This document shows positions 55,861-64,000 of a DNA stretch of 64,000 bases, one piece after another. The notes below the pieces were generated by a model. That model did no database searches and was not told where the DNA came from. It saw only the letters and a list, made by a program, of their open reading frames with translations. The stretch spans positions 151,917 to 215,916 of the forward strand of contig NZ_JACHZF010000002.1 in NCBI RefSeq assembly GCF_014193375.1. Direction: 5' to 3'. The DNA is from Halomonas campaniensis. GTDB taxonomy: Bacteria; Pseudomonadota; Gammaproteobacteria; Pseudomonadales; Halomonadaceae. The translations under genes and the position numbers were made by a program. Every line of letters begins with the position of its first letter. Within the stretch, counting starts at the first letter, position 1.

Positions 55861-56742
55861 ATGTCACAGACGAATGCGCCACGACCCATCGTGACCCACT
55901 TCTTCGACGAGCCCACCAACACCTTCAGCTATGTGGTGCAGGACCCCAACAGCAAGTCCTGCGCGATCCTCGATTCGGTGCTCGACTTCGACTACGCCGC
56001 CGGGCGTACCGACGTTCGCTCTGCCGACGAGATCATCGCCTTCGTGCGCGACAACGGCCTGGAGGTGGAGTGGATCCTCGAGACCCACGTGCACGCCGAC
56101 CACCTCTCCGCCGCGCCCTACCTCCACGAGGCGCTGGGCGGCAAGACCGGCATCGGCGCCAAGATCACCGTGGTGCAGGATGTCTTCGGCAAGGCCTTCA
56201 ACGCCGGCACCGAGTTCGCCCGGGACGGCAGCCAGTTCGACCGCCTCTTCGAGGAGGGCGACACCTTCACCATCGGCAGCCTGGAAGGGCGGGTGCTGCA
56301 CACCCCGGGCCACACCCCGGCCTGCCTGACCTACGTGATCGGCGACGCCGCCTTCGTCGGCGACACCCTGTTCATGCCCGACTACGGCACCGCCCGCTGC
56401 GACTTCCCCGGCGGTGATGCCCGCACCCTATACCGCTCCATCCAGAAGGTGCTGGCCCTGCCCGGCGAGACCCGCATCTTCCTGTGCCACGACTACAAGG
56501 CGCCGGATCGCGAGGAGTACCAGCACGAGACCAGCGTGGAGGAGCAGCGTCGTCACAACGTCCACGTCCACGAGGGCATCAGCGAGGAGGAGTTCGTGAA
56601 GATGCGCACCGAGCGCGACGCCACCCTCGACATGCCGAAGCTGATCCTGCCCTCGGTGCAGGTCAACATGCGCGCCGGCCACATGCCGCCCGCCGAGGAC
56701 AACGGCCAGGTCTACCTCAAGGTGCCGATCAACAAGTTCTGA
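55861..56742 (+). CDS. ETHE1-like persulfide dioxygenase / MBL-fold hydrolase (second copy)
   Basis: A 293-residue paralog of the 54795 protein. The metal motif is ETHVHADHLSAAPYL, with later FMPDYGTARCDFPGGDA and the same C-terminal GHMPPAEDNGQVYLKVPINK. Start with GGAGGT upstream. It leads a tightly spaced run of genes (DUF442, SulP). Differences such as HPHADH against HVHADH may reflect different substrates; thioesterase or lactonase-like chemistry is an alternative. Confidence 0.87.
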   Translation: MSQTNAPRPIVTHFFDEPTNTFSYVVQDPNSKSCAILDSVLDFDYAAGRTDVRSADEIIAFVRDNGLEVEWILETHVHADHLSAAPYLHEALGGKTGIGAKITVVQDVFGKAFNAGTEFARDGSQFDRLFEEGDTFTIGSLEGRVLHTPGHTPACLTYVIGDAAFVGDTLFMPDYGTARCDFPGGDARTLYRSIQKVLALPGETRIFLCHDYKAPDREEYQHETSVEEQRRHNVHVHEGISEEEFVKMRTERDATLDMPKLILPSVQVNMRAGHMPPAEDNGQVYLKVPINKF

Positions 56743-56766
56743 GGCCCATCGATCAGGAGAGCGCCC

Positions 56767-57201
56767 ATGCAGATCCATCAGCTCGAACCCGGTTTCGCCA
56801 TCACCGACGCCGTGACCCCCGCCGACCTCGACGAGGTGGCCCGCCGCGGCTTCCGTTCGGTGGTCTGCAACCGCCGCCCCGGCGAGGCCGAGGACCACCC
56901 CGACGACCGCGCCCTGAGCGAGCGGGCCGCCGAGCTCGGCCTCGCATGGCGGTGCATCCCGGTCGCCCCGGGCGAGTATGGCGACGCGGACATCGCGGCC
57001 TTCGGCGAGGCGCTGGAGACCCTGCCCACGCCGATCCTGGCCTTCTGCAAGACCGGCAAGCGTGCCGTGCACCTCTGGGCCCATGCCCGCAGCCAGGGCG
57101 AGAGCTGCGATATCCCGGCGCTGCTGGCCGCGGCCCGCGCCGCGGGCCACGACCTGGAGGAGCGCCGCCCGCTGCTGGAAGCCGCCGCGGGGCAGCGCTG
57201 A
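56767..57201 (+). CDS. DUF442 (TIGR01244) sulfurtransferase/phosphatase-like protein
   Basis: A 144-residue protein of the Blh N-terminal domain type. The active loop FCKTGKRAVHLW has Cys and Arg four residues apart (CX4R), closer to rhodanese than to CX5R phosphatases. In Blh proteins of Agrobacterium and Xylella this domain is fused to a persulfide dioxygenase; here it is separate but directly follows one. It starts 24 bp after that gene, with GGAGAG just upstream. A sulfane-sulfur carrier role is inferred. Confidence 0.82.
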   Translation: MQIHQLEPGFAITDAVTPADLDEVARRGFRSVVCNRRPGEAEDHPDDRALSERAAELGLAWRCIPVAPGEYGDADIAAFGEALETLPTPILAFCKTGKRAVHLWAHARSQGESCDIPALLAAARAAGHDLEERRPLLEAAAGQR

Positions 57202-57204
57202 GCG

Positions 57205-58974
<1,770 letters not shown>

Positions 58975-59029
58975 CCCCAACGTTTCGATATCACCCGCAT
59001 CCGCGTGGATGCCCCAAAGGAGAGAGAAA

Positions 59030-59503
59030 GTGGACTGGAGTTCATCCCTGCAGGGACTGGCCGGCGGCATCCTGATTGGCCTGTCCGCCACCTGGCTGAT
59101 GGCCACCCTGGGCCGTATCGCCGGCATCAGCGGCATCATCGGCACCCTGATCACCGCCCGCCCCCGGGGCGACAGCGCCTGGCGGCTCACCTTCCTGCTC
59201 GGCCTGATCAGCGGCCCGATCGTGCTGATGCTGCTGGGCGGCGGCCTCGGCAACGTCGTCGGCGCCGGGGTCGACGTGACCGGCGAGGTGATCGGCCAGC
59301 CCGCCGGCGGCGTGGTCATGATGCTCCTCGCCGGCCTGCTGGTGGGCGTGGGCACCGGGCTCGGCAGCGGCTGCACCAGCGGCCACGGGGTCTGTGGCCT
59401 GGCGCGCCTCTCGCCGCGCTCGCTGGTGGCGACCCTGACCTTCCTGGTGGCGGCGATCATCACCGTCTACGTGGTTCGGCATGTGATCGGAGGTGGCGCA
59501 TGA
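59030..59503 (+). CDS. YeeE/YedE-family sulfur transporter subunit, first half
   Basis: A 157-residue membrane protein with about four or five helices and the family motif GLGSGCTSGHGVCGLARLSP, whose cysteines are conserved in thiosulfate transporters such as TsuA. The GTG at 59030 is used because AAAGGAG sits 6 nt before it; an ATG at 59009 lies before that site and is unlikely. With the next gene it makes a split transporter of the PmpA/PmpB type. It overlaps that gene by 4 bp. Confidence 0.84.
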   Translation: MDWSSSLQGLAGGILIGLSATWLMATLGRIAGISGIIGTLITARPRGDSAWRLTFLLGLISGPIVLMLLGGGLGNVVGAGVDVTGEVIGQPAGGVVMMLLAGLLVGVGTGLGSGCTSGHGVCGLARLSPRSLVATLTFLVAAIITVYVVRHVIGGGA

Positions 59504-59928
59504 AGACCGAGACCTTGAAGCCAGTGATGGGCTATATCGCCGGCCTGCTGTTCGGCCTGGGTCTCGGTATCTCCGGCATGACCGACCCGGCCCGGGTGCT
59601 GGGCTTCCTGGACCTCTTCGGCGCCTGGGACCCGACCCTGATGTTCGTGCTCGGCGGCGCCGTGGTGACCAACTTCATCGGCTATCGCCTGGCCTTCAAG
59701 CGTACGGCCCCGATCTACGGCGAGGCCTTCCAGCTGCCCACCCGCCAGGACCTCGACGGTCGCCTGATCGGCGGTGCGGCGCTGTTCGGCATCGGCTGGG
59801 GGCTTTCGGGCTACTGCCCGGGGCCGGCCTTCGCCTCCATCGCCGGGCTTACCGGCCCGCTGGTCGCCATGCTGGTGGCCATGGTGGCCGGCTGGTTCCT
59901 GGCCAGGGCAATCCCGGCACGCGGTTGA
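59500..59928 (+). CDS. YeeE/YedE-family sulfur transporter subunit, second half
   Basis: A 142-residue membrane partner with about four helices: GYIAGLLFGLGLGISGMTDP, GAALFGIGWGLSGYCPGPAF and a final LVAMLVAMVAGWFLARA. The Cys-Pro-Gly loop corresponds to the second cysteine motif of full-length YeeE. The ATG overlaps the previous stop. Such pairs import or exchange thiosulfate or another sulfane compound, inferred from the TsdBA genes that follow. Confidence 0.85.
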   Translation: MKTETLKPVMGYIAGLLFGLGLGISGMTDPARVLGFLDLFGAWDPTLMFVLGGAVVTNFIGYRLAFKRTAPIYGEAFQLPTRQDLDGRLIGGAALFGIGWGLSGYCPGPAFASIAGLTGPLVAMLVAMVAGWFLARAIPARG

Positions 59929-60108
59929 TTCACCCCCTGCCGGGCGGCCTCCATTGCGTCCCCGCCGGCACGGTCGGCGGGGACGCCTGCGTCTGGTGGC
60001 AGGACCTTTGACCAATGGACGAGGCGATCCGGCTGTATGCTTATAACCGGTTAACGCCGCCTTAATTGACGAGTGACAGGATGTCGCACACAACGAGGAT
60101 TCCATCTC

Positions 60109-60804
60109 ATGCACGTTCTGCTGATCGAGGATGACGCCCTGGTTGCCTCCGGCATCCAGGCCGGGCTGACCGTCCACGACTTCGTGGTCGACCATGTGGA
60201 GACGATGGCCGAGGCGCGCAGCGCCATGGAGACCGTCTCCAGCGATGCCGTGATCCTCGACCGCGGACTGCCGGATGGCGACGGCCTGTCGCTGCTCGAG
60301 GAGTGGCGCTCGGCGGGCATCGCCACGCCGGTGCTGGTGCTGACCGCCCGCGATGCGGTGCGCGACCGCATCGAGGGGCTGCAGGGCGGCGCGGATGACT
60401 ACCTGGTCAAGCCCTTCGACCTGGACGAGCTGGTGGCCCGCCTGCAGGCCCTGCTGCGCCGGGCGGCGGGGCGTTCGCGGACCCTGATCGAGCACGGCCC
60501 GCTGTGCCTGGACCCGGTGGCCCGGGAGGTCACCGTTGACGGCCGCCCGGTGGCGCTGTCGCGTCGCGAGCTGGTGCTGCTGGAGACCTTCCTGCAGTCG
60601 CCGCGCAGCGTGCTCTCCGCGGACCAGCTCAAGGACAGCCTCTACGGCATGAACGATGAGGTGGAAAGCAACGCGCTCAACGTGCATATCCACCACCTGC
60701 GCCGCAAGCTCGGCAGCCGGGTGATCGAGACGGTGCGCGGGCTGGGCTACCGGCTCGGCAAGCCCTCGGCGGTGGTACTGACCGACAAGAGGCGGGAGGC
60801 GTGA
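60109..60804 (+). CDS. OmpR/PhoB-family response regulator
   Basis: A 231-residue DNA-binding regulator. The receiver domain has the acidic pair in LLIEDDALVASG, phospho-acceptor Asp51 in AVILDRGLPDGDG and Lys in DDYLVKPFD. A winged-helix output domain ends VIETVRGLGYRLGKPS. Upstream, TAACCGGTTA (60044-60053) is a perfect palindrome and a possible operator. It is coupled to the kinase by a GTGA overlap. It may control tsdBA downstream or the transport genes upstream. Confidence 0.92.
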   Translation: MHVLLIEDDALVASGIQAGLTVHDFVVDHVETMAEARSAMETVSSDAVILDRGLPDGDGLSLLEEWRSAGIATPVLVLTARDAVRDRIEGLQGGADDYLVKPFDLDELVARLQALLRRAAGRSRTLIEHGPLCLDPVAREVTVDGRPVALSRRELVLLETFLQSPRSVLSADQLKDSLYGMNDEVESNALNVHIHHLRRKLGSRVIETVRGLGYRLGKPSAVVLTDKRREA

Positions 60805-62120
60805 GCCTGCGCACGCGGCTGCTGCTGACCCTGGGCCTGACCCTGGCGCTGCTCTGGAGCCTGGCGGCGGCCTGGCTGATGCGCGATCTGGAGGAGCAGT
60901 TCGTCGCCACCCTGGACCAGCGCCTGGCGCAGTCGGCGCGCATGGTGGCCGGGCTGATGGCGCAGCTTCCGGAGGAGGTGTGGCTGCAGGCCGACCAGCG
61001 GGCGCTGTCGATTCCGCCCATCGAGGGGCTGGCCTGCCAGGTGCACTCGCCCCGCGGCGAGATCATGGCGCGCACCCACACCGACCTGGAGTCGATCCTG
61101 GCTCCCGGCGAGCGGGGGCACGCCTACCGCGAGGAGGGCGGCGTCACCTGGCGGGTGTTCACCTACGAGCGCGGCGGGCTGACCATCACCACCGCCGACC
61201 GCATGGACGAGCGCGACATGCTGCTGCGCAACGTCTTCCAGGTGGCGGTGGTGCCCTTCGCCGTGGCGCTGCAGGGCAGCATGGTGGCGCTGTGGCTGGG
61301 CGTGCTGCGCGGCCTGGCGCCGCTGAGCCGCCTGCGCGACTCCCTGGCGCGGCGCCATCCGGATGCCCTGGCGCCGGTGGCCACCTACGGCGTGCCGGTG
61401 GAGCTGCGGCCGCTGGTCGAGACGCTCAACGGGCTGCTGGCGCGGATCCAGCAGGCCATCGTTCGCGAGCAGCGCTTCACCAACGATGCCGCCCACGAGC
61501 TGAAGACGCCGCTCACCGCCATCAAGACCCACCTGCAGGTGGCGAGCCGGGTCGAGGGCGAGGCCGCCCGCCAGGCCCTGGCCCATGCCGAGGAGGGGGT
61601 GGGGCGCCTGTCGCGCATCCTCGACCAGCTGCTGATGCTGGCCCGGGTCGAGGGGCGGCTGCAGTTCGAGGATGGCGAGCGCAGCCGGGTCGACGACGTG
61701 GTCGAGCTGGCGCTGCGCGATACCGGGGTCGACCCGGCGCGCTTCCGGATGCCGGCGGCGTGGCCGGCGGTCGAGCTGGCGCTGCCCCGGGAGCTGGCCG
61801 TCACCGCGCTGCGCAACCTGGTGGATAACGCCCTGCGCCACGGCGGCGAGGACCAGCCGGTGGCGGTGGATGCCCGGCTGGACGAGACGGCCGGTGAGCT
61901 GACCTTCCGGGTGCGCGACCACGGGCCCGGCGTCGACGACGAGGCCCTCGGCCAGATGGCGCAGCGCTTCTGGCGCGCCAGCAAGCAGCGCGGCAGCGGC
62001 CTGGGTCTGGCTATCGTGGTGGCCATCGCCGAGCGCTTCGCCGGACGGCTCGATTTTGCCCGCCCCGACGGGGACGGGCTGGAGGCCCGCCTGACCTTCC
62101 CGGTCCTGGCGAGCCGTTGA
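60801..62120 (+). CDS. Sensor histidine kinase
   Basis: A 439-residue inner-membrane kinase. Two helices (about 8-27 and 145-167) enclose a periplasmic sensor of roughly 115 residues. The phospho-accepting His232 is in FTNDAAHELKTPLTAIKTHL, and the ATP-binding boxes are N (LRNLVDNALRHG), G1 (RDHGPGVDDEAL) and G2 (GSGLGLAIVVAIA). GTG start overlapping the regulator gene. The layout resembles QseC/TctE. The signal is unknown; thiosulfate is a guess from context. Confidence 0.92.
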   Translation: MSLRTRLLLTLGLTLALLWSLAAAWLMRDLEEQFVATLDQRLAQSARMVAGLMAQLPEEVWLQADQRALSIPPIEGLACQVHSPRGEIMARTHTDLESILAPGERGHAYREEGGVTWRVFTYERGGLTITTADRMDERDMLLRNVFQVAVVPFAVALQGSMVALWLGVLRGLAPLSRLRDSLARRHPDALAPVATYGVPVELRPLVETLNGLLARIQQAIVREQRFTNDAAHELKTPLTAIKTHLQVASRVEGEAARQALAHAEEGVGRLSRILDQLLMLARVEGRLQFEDGERSRVDDVVELALRDTGVDPARFRMPAAWPAVELALPRELAVTALRNLVDNALRHGGEDQPVAVDARLDETAGELTFRVRDHGPGVDDEALGQMAQRFWRASKQRGSGLGLAIVVAIAERFAGRLDFARPDGDGLEARLTFPVLASR

Positions 62121-62177
62121 ATACCCCGTACCGAACACTGCGTACCGGGGCCGATGACAACACGAGGGGAAACCGCT

Positions 62178-62849
62178 ATGTCCTACAAGGGGATCATGGG
62201 GACCAGCAAGAGGATCACGGGCGGGCTCGGCCTGCTGCTGGGCGTCGGCCTGGCCGCCGGTCAGGCCGTGGCGCTGGAAGGCGACGCCGAGCGTGGCCAG
62301 GCGGCCGCGGGGACCTGCGTGGCCTGCCACCAGGCCGACGGCAGCGGCATGAACGTGCCGGGCGGTGAGTCCTGGCCGCGTCTGGCCGGCCTGGACGCCG
62401 ACTACCTCGCCAAGCAGCTGCACGACTTCAAGGAGGGGCGTCGCCAGAACGCCACCATGATGCCGTTCGCCAACATGCTCGACGACCAGCAGATCGCCGA
62501 CGTGGCGGCCTACTACAGCGAGATGCGGGTGACCGCGGCCCAGACCGGCGATGTCGATGACGACCTGCTGGCCCGCGGCGAGCAGCTCGCCCTGCGCGGC
62601 GACTGGGACGCCTACATCGTCTCCTGCAAGAGCTGCCACGGCCCGCGCAACGAGGGCGTCGGCGATACCTTCCCGGGCATCGCCAGCCAGCACGCCGGCT
62701 ATATCGAGAACCAGCTGCGCGCCTGGCAGGCCGACGAGCGCAGCAACGACCCGCAGAACCTCATGGGCGCCATCGCCAAGCGCATGAGCGACGAGGACAT
62801 CCGCGCCGTTTCCGCCTGGCTGGCCAGCCAGTCCGTGGCGTCCGAATAA
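62178..62849 (+). CDS. tsdB: Diheme c-type cytochrome, TsdB-like (cytochrome c4 family)
   Basis: A 223-residue periplasmic electron carrier. A signal peptide (GLGLLLGVGLAAGQAVA) is followed by two cytochrome c domains with heme motifs CVACH (Cys47-His51) and CKSCH (Cys150-His154) and likely axial methionines (TMMPFANML; NLMGAIAKRM). It sits 13 bp upstream of tsdA, the same order as the TsdBA systems of Pseudomonas stutzeri. It would accept electrons from TsdA. GAGGGGA precedes the ATG at 62178. It could also serve terminal oxidases as a c4. Confidence 0.87.
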   Translation: MSYKGIMGTSKRITGGLGLLLGVGLAAGQAVALEGDAERGQAAAGTCVACHQADGSGMNVPGGESWPRLAGLDADYLAKQLHDFKEGRRQNATMMPFANMLDDQQIADVAAYYSEMRVTAAQTGDVDDDLLARGEQLALRGDWDAYIVSCKSCHGPRNEGVGDTFPGIASQHAGYIENQLRAWQADERSNDPQNLMGAIAKRMSDEDIRAVSAWLASQSVASE

Positions 62850-62862
62850 GGGGGAGCAGACC

Positions 62863-63909
62863 ATGAACCATTTCAGGACCAACCTGGGCAGGACCACCCT
62901 GGCCGTGGCCGGTGCCACCGTGGTGGCTGGCGTCAGCCTGGCCGCCTTCGCCGAAACCCGGCACCCGGCGGTCGAGACCCTGGTGGAGATGGGCTATCCG
63001 GCCCCCCAGGAGGGCGAGCTCGTCCATATCCCGCCGACCATGGCGGACCTCGAGGCCTCCGACCTGCATCCGGAGACCAAGCAGGTCATCCGCCGCGGCT
63101 ATGACCTCTTCACCAACACCCAGCAGCTGCGCGGCGAGAACGTCTTCAACGACATGAACTGCTCCAGCTGCCACCTGGGCGAGGGGCGCCAGCCGTTCAG
63201 CGCCCCGGTGTGGGCGGCGGCGGTCACCCTGCCCAACTATCGCGGCAAGAACGACCACGTCAACAACCTCGAGGAGCGCATCGCCGGCTGCTTCGCCTAC
63301 TCCATGAACGGCACGCCGCCGGAGTACGGCAGCGACGACATGCTGGCGCTGACTGCCTATCACCAGTGGCTGGCCAAGGGGGCACCCATGTACCCCGACC
63401 AGCCGATCTACGGCCGCGGCTTCCCCCATCCGGACCGCCCCGAGGAGCTGAGCTACGAGAACGGCCAGGCGCTCTACGCCGAGAACTGCGCGGTCTGCCA
63501 CAGCGAGGACGGCTCCGGGCTCTACCAGGACGGCGAGTATGTCTTCCCGGCGCCCTGGGGCGACGGTTCCAACAACTGGGGCGCGGGCATCGTGCGCCTT
63601 TTCACCGCGGCCGGGTTCATCAAGAACAACATGCCGCTGGGCCAGCCGCTCTCGCTCTCCGACCAGGAGGCGTGGGACATCGCCTACTACATGAACAGCC
63701 AGGAGCGCCCGCAGGATCCGCGCTATACCGGCGACGTGGCCGAGACCCTGGAGCGCTTCGGCCCGACCTTCCACCGCCACTCCCTCTACGGCCAGGAAGG
63801 CCCGAATGGCGACATCCTCGCCGACCATGCCAACTGGGGCGAGAAGGGCGACGAGGTGAAGCCCTGGAACGTCGGCCAGCCGCGCTTCGAGGAGCTGAAG
63901 GCACAGTAG
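62863..63909 (+). CDS. tsdA: Thiosulfate dehydrogenase TsdA (diheme cytochrome c)
   Basis: A 348-residue periplasmic enzyme joining two thiosulfates into tetrathionate. Signal peptide (TLAVAGATVVAGVSLAAFA). Heme motifs are CSSCH (Cys100-His104) and CAVCH (Cys209-His213). Cys143 in ERIAGCFAYSMNG corresponds to the unusual cysteine ligand of the catalytic heme in TsdA, and Met257 in FIKNNMPLG to the ligand of the second heme. These ligands support true TsdA rather than a general cytochrome. It directly follows tsdB. Confidence 0.9.
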   Translation: MNHFRTNLGRTTLAVAGATVVAGVSLAAFAETRHPAVETLVEMGYPAPQEGELVHIPPTMADLEASDLHPETKQVIRRGYDLFTNTQQLRGENVFNDMNCSSCHLGEGRQPFSAPVWAAAVTLPNYRGKNDHVNNLEERIAGCFAYSMNGTPPEYGSDDMLALTAYHQWLAKGAPMYPDQPIYGRGFPHPDRPEELSYENGQALYAENCAVCHSEDGSGLYQDGEYVFPAPWGDGSNNWGAGIVRLFTAAGFIKNNMPLGQPLSLSDQEAWDIAYYMNSQERPQDPRYTGDVAETLERFGPTFHRHSLYGQEGPNGDILADHANWGEKGDEVKPWNVGQPRFEELKAQ

Positions 63910-63920
63910 ACATGATGGAT

Positions 63921-64000
63921 TGACCTGCCCCGCCTCAACGTCGTGGGTTACGTTGAGGTGGGGACACCCAAACACAGAGCCACTATTGAGGGAGGCAGGT
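63921..64000. mobile_element. Possible left end of an insertion sequence at the window edge
   Basis: Begins TGACCTGCCCC, similar to IS3-type terminal repeats. It contains a near-perfect 14-bp hairpin (63928-63941 against 63950-63963, one G-T pair) and ends in a strong GAGGGAGG site at 63987-63994, as if a gene starts right after the window. The hairpin could alternatively be only the tsdA terminator. No transposase is visible. Confidence 0.3.

Noticed and set aside
60747..62918. A 723-codon minus-strand open frame
   Set aside because: Antisense to the histidine kinase and tsdB. No recognisable protein.

Overview
The window looks like a chromosomal segment of a high-GC gammaproteobacterium, most likely Halomonas or a close relative in the Halomonadaceae. 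This is inferred from the ftsB-ispD-ispF-truD-surE-pcm-DUF368-nlpD-rpoS gene order, the acidic proteins and GC-saturated third codon positions, the Entner-Doudoroff glucose operon, and the TsdBA and T1SS content. No rRNA, tRNA or CRISPR array was seen, and no database could be searched.

Layout. 1-9.6 kb: 5' part of a fructose PTS phosphotransferase (fruB) divergent from a Cra/FruR-type LacI repressor, then a sugar ABC importer (oxidoreductase, two permeases, binding protein on minus; ATPase and xylulokinase on plus). An identical 14-bp operator core lies in the cra and binding-protein promoters and ties the two loci together. 9.6-17.1 kb: a minus-strand glucose operon edd-glk-mutarotase-aldo/keto reductase-PfkB kinase, ending in an internally deleted aldo/keto reductase relic; a HexR-like site precedes edd, and an aldehyde dehydrogenase lies upstream. 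17.2-17.4 kb: a palindromic intergenic repeat element. 17.4-27.6 kb: acyltransferase-like gene, ftsB, ispD, ispF, truD, surE, pcm, DUF368, nlpD, rpoS, TolC-like channel. 27.7-36.1 kb: alr, lipid A acyltransferase-like gene, DUF1328, ettA, PA3496-like small gene, a palindrome-rich gap with a possible small RNA and REP-like repeats, a short LOV photoreceptor, an MFS carrier, a MntA-HepT toxin-antitoxin pair and a DMT exporter. 36.1-44.6 kb: relic toxin with its antitoxin, tesA divergent from ybbA-ybbP, polyphosphate:AMP phosphotransferase, an unknown exported protein, glyA.

44.7-52.5 kb is a secretion island: a type I secretion ATPase and adaptor, a 1002-residue multidomain putative substrate, and a 327-residue RTX protein whose leader carries what reads as a cyclic-di-GMP-I riboswitch on the minus strand. 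This suggests surface or secreted proteins switched by c-di-GMP.

52.7-64 kb is a sulfur module: a beta-CASP nuclease, a perfect FNR/ANR box, a DUF2892 membrane protein, two ETHE1-like persulfide dioxygenases, a DUF442 sulfurtransferase/phosphatase-like protein, a SulP anion permease, a split YeeE/YedE permease pair, a two-component system, and the diheme cytochrome pair TsdB-TsdA for thiosulfate oxidation to tetrathionate. The right edge may enter an insertion sequence.
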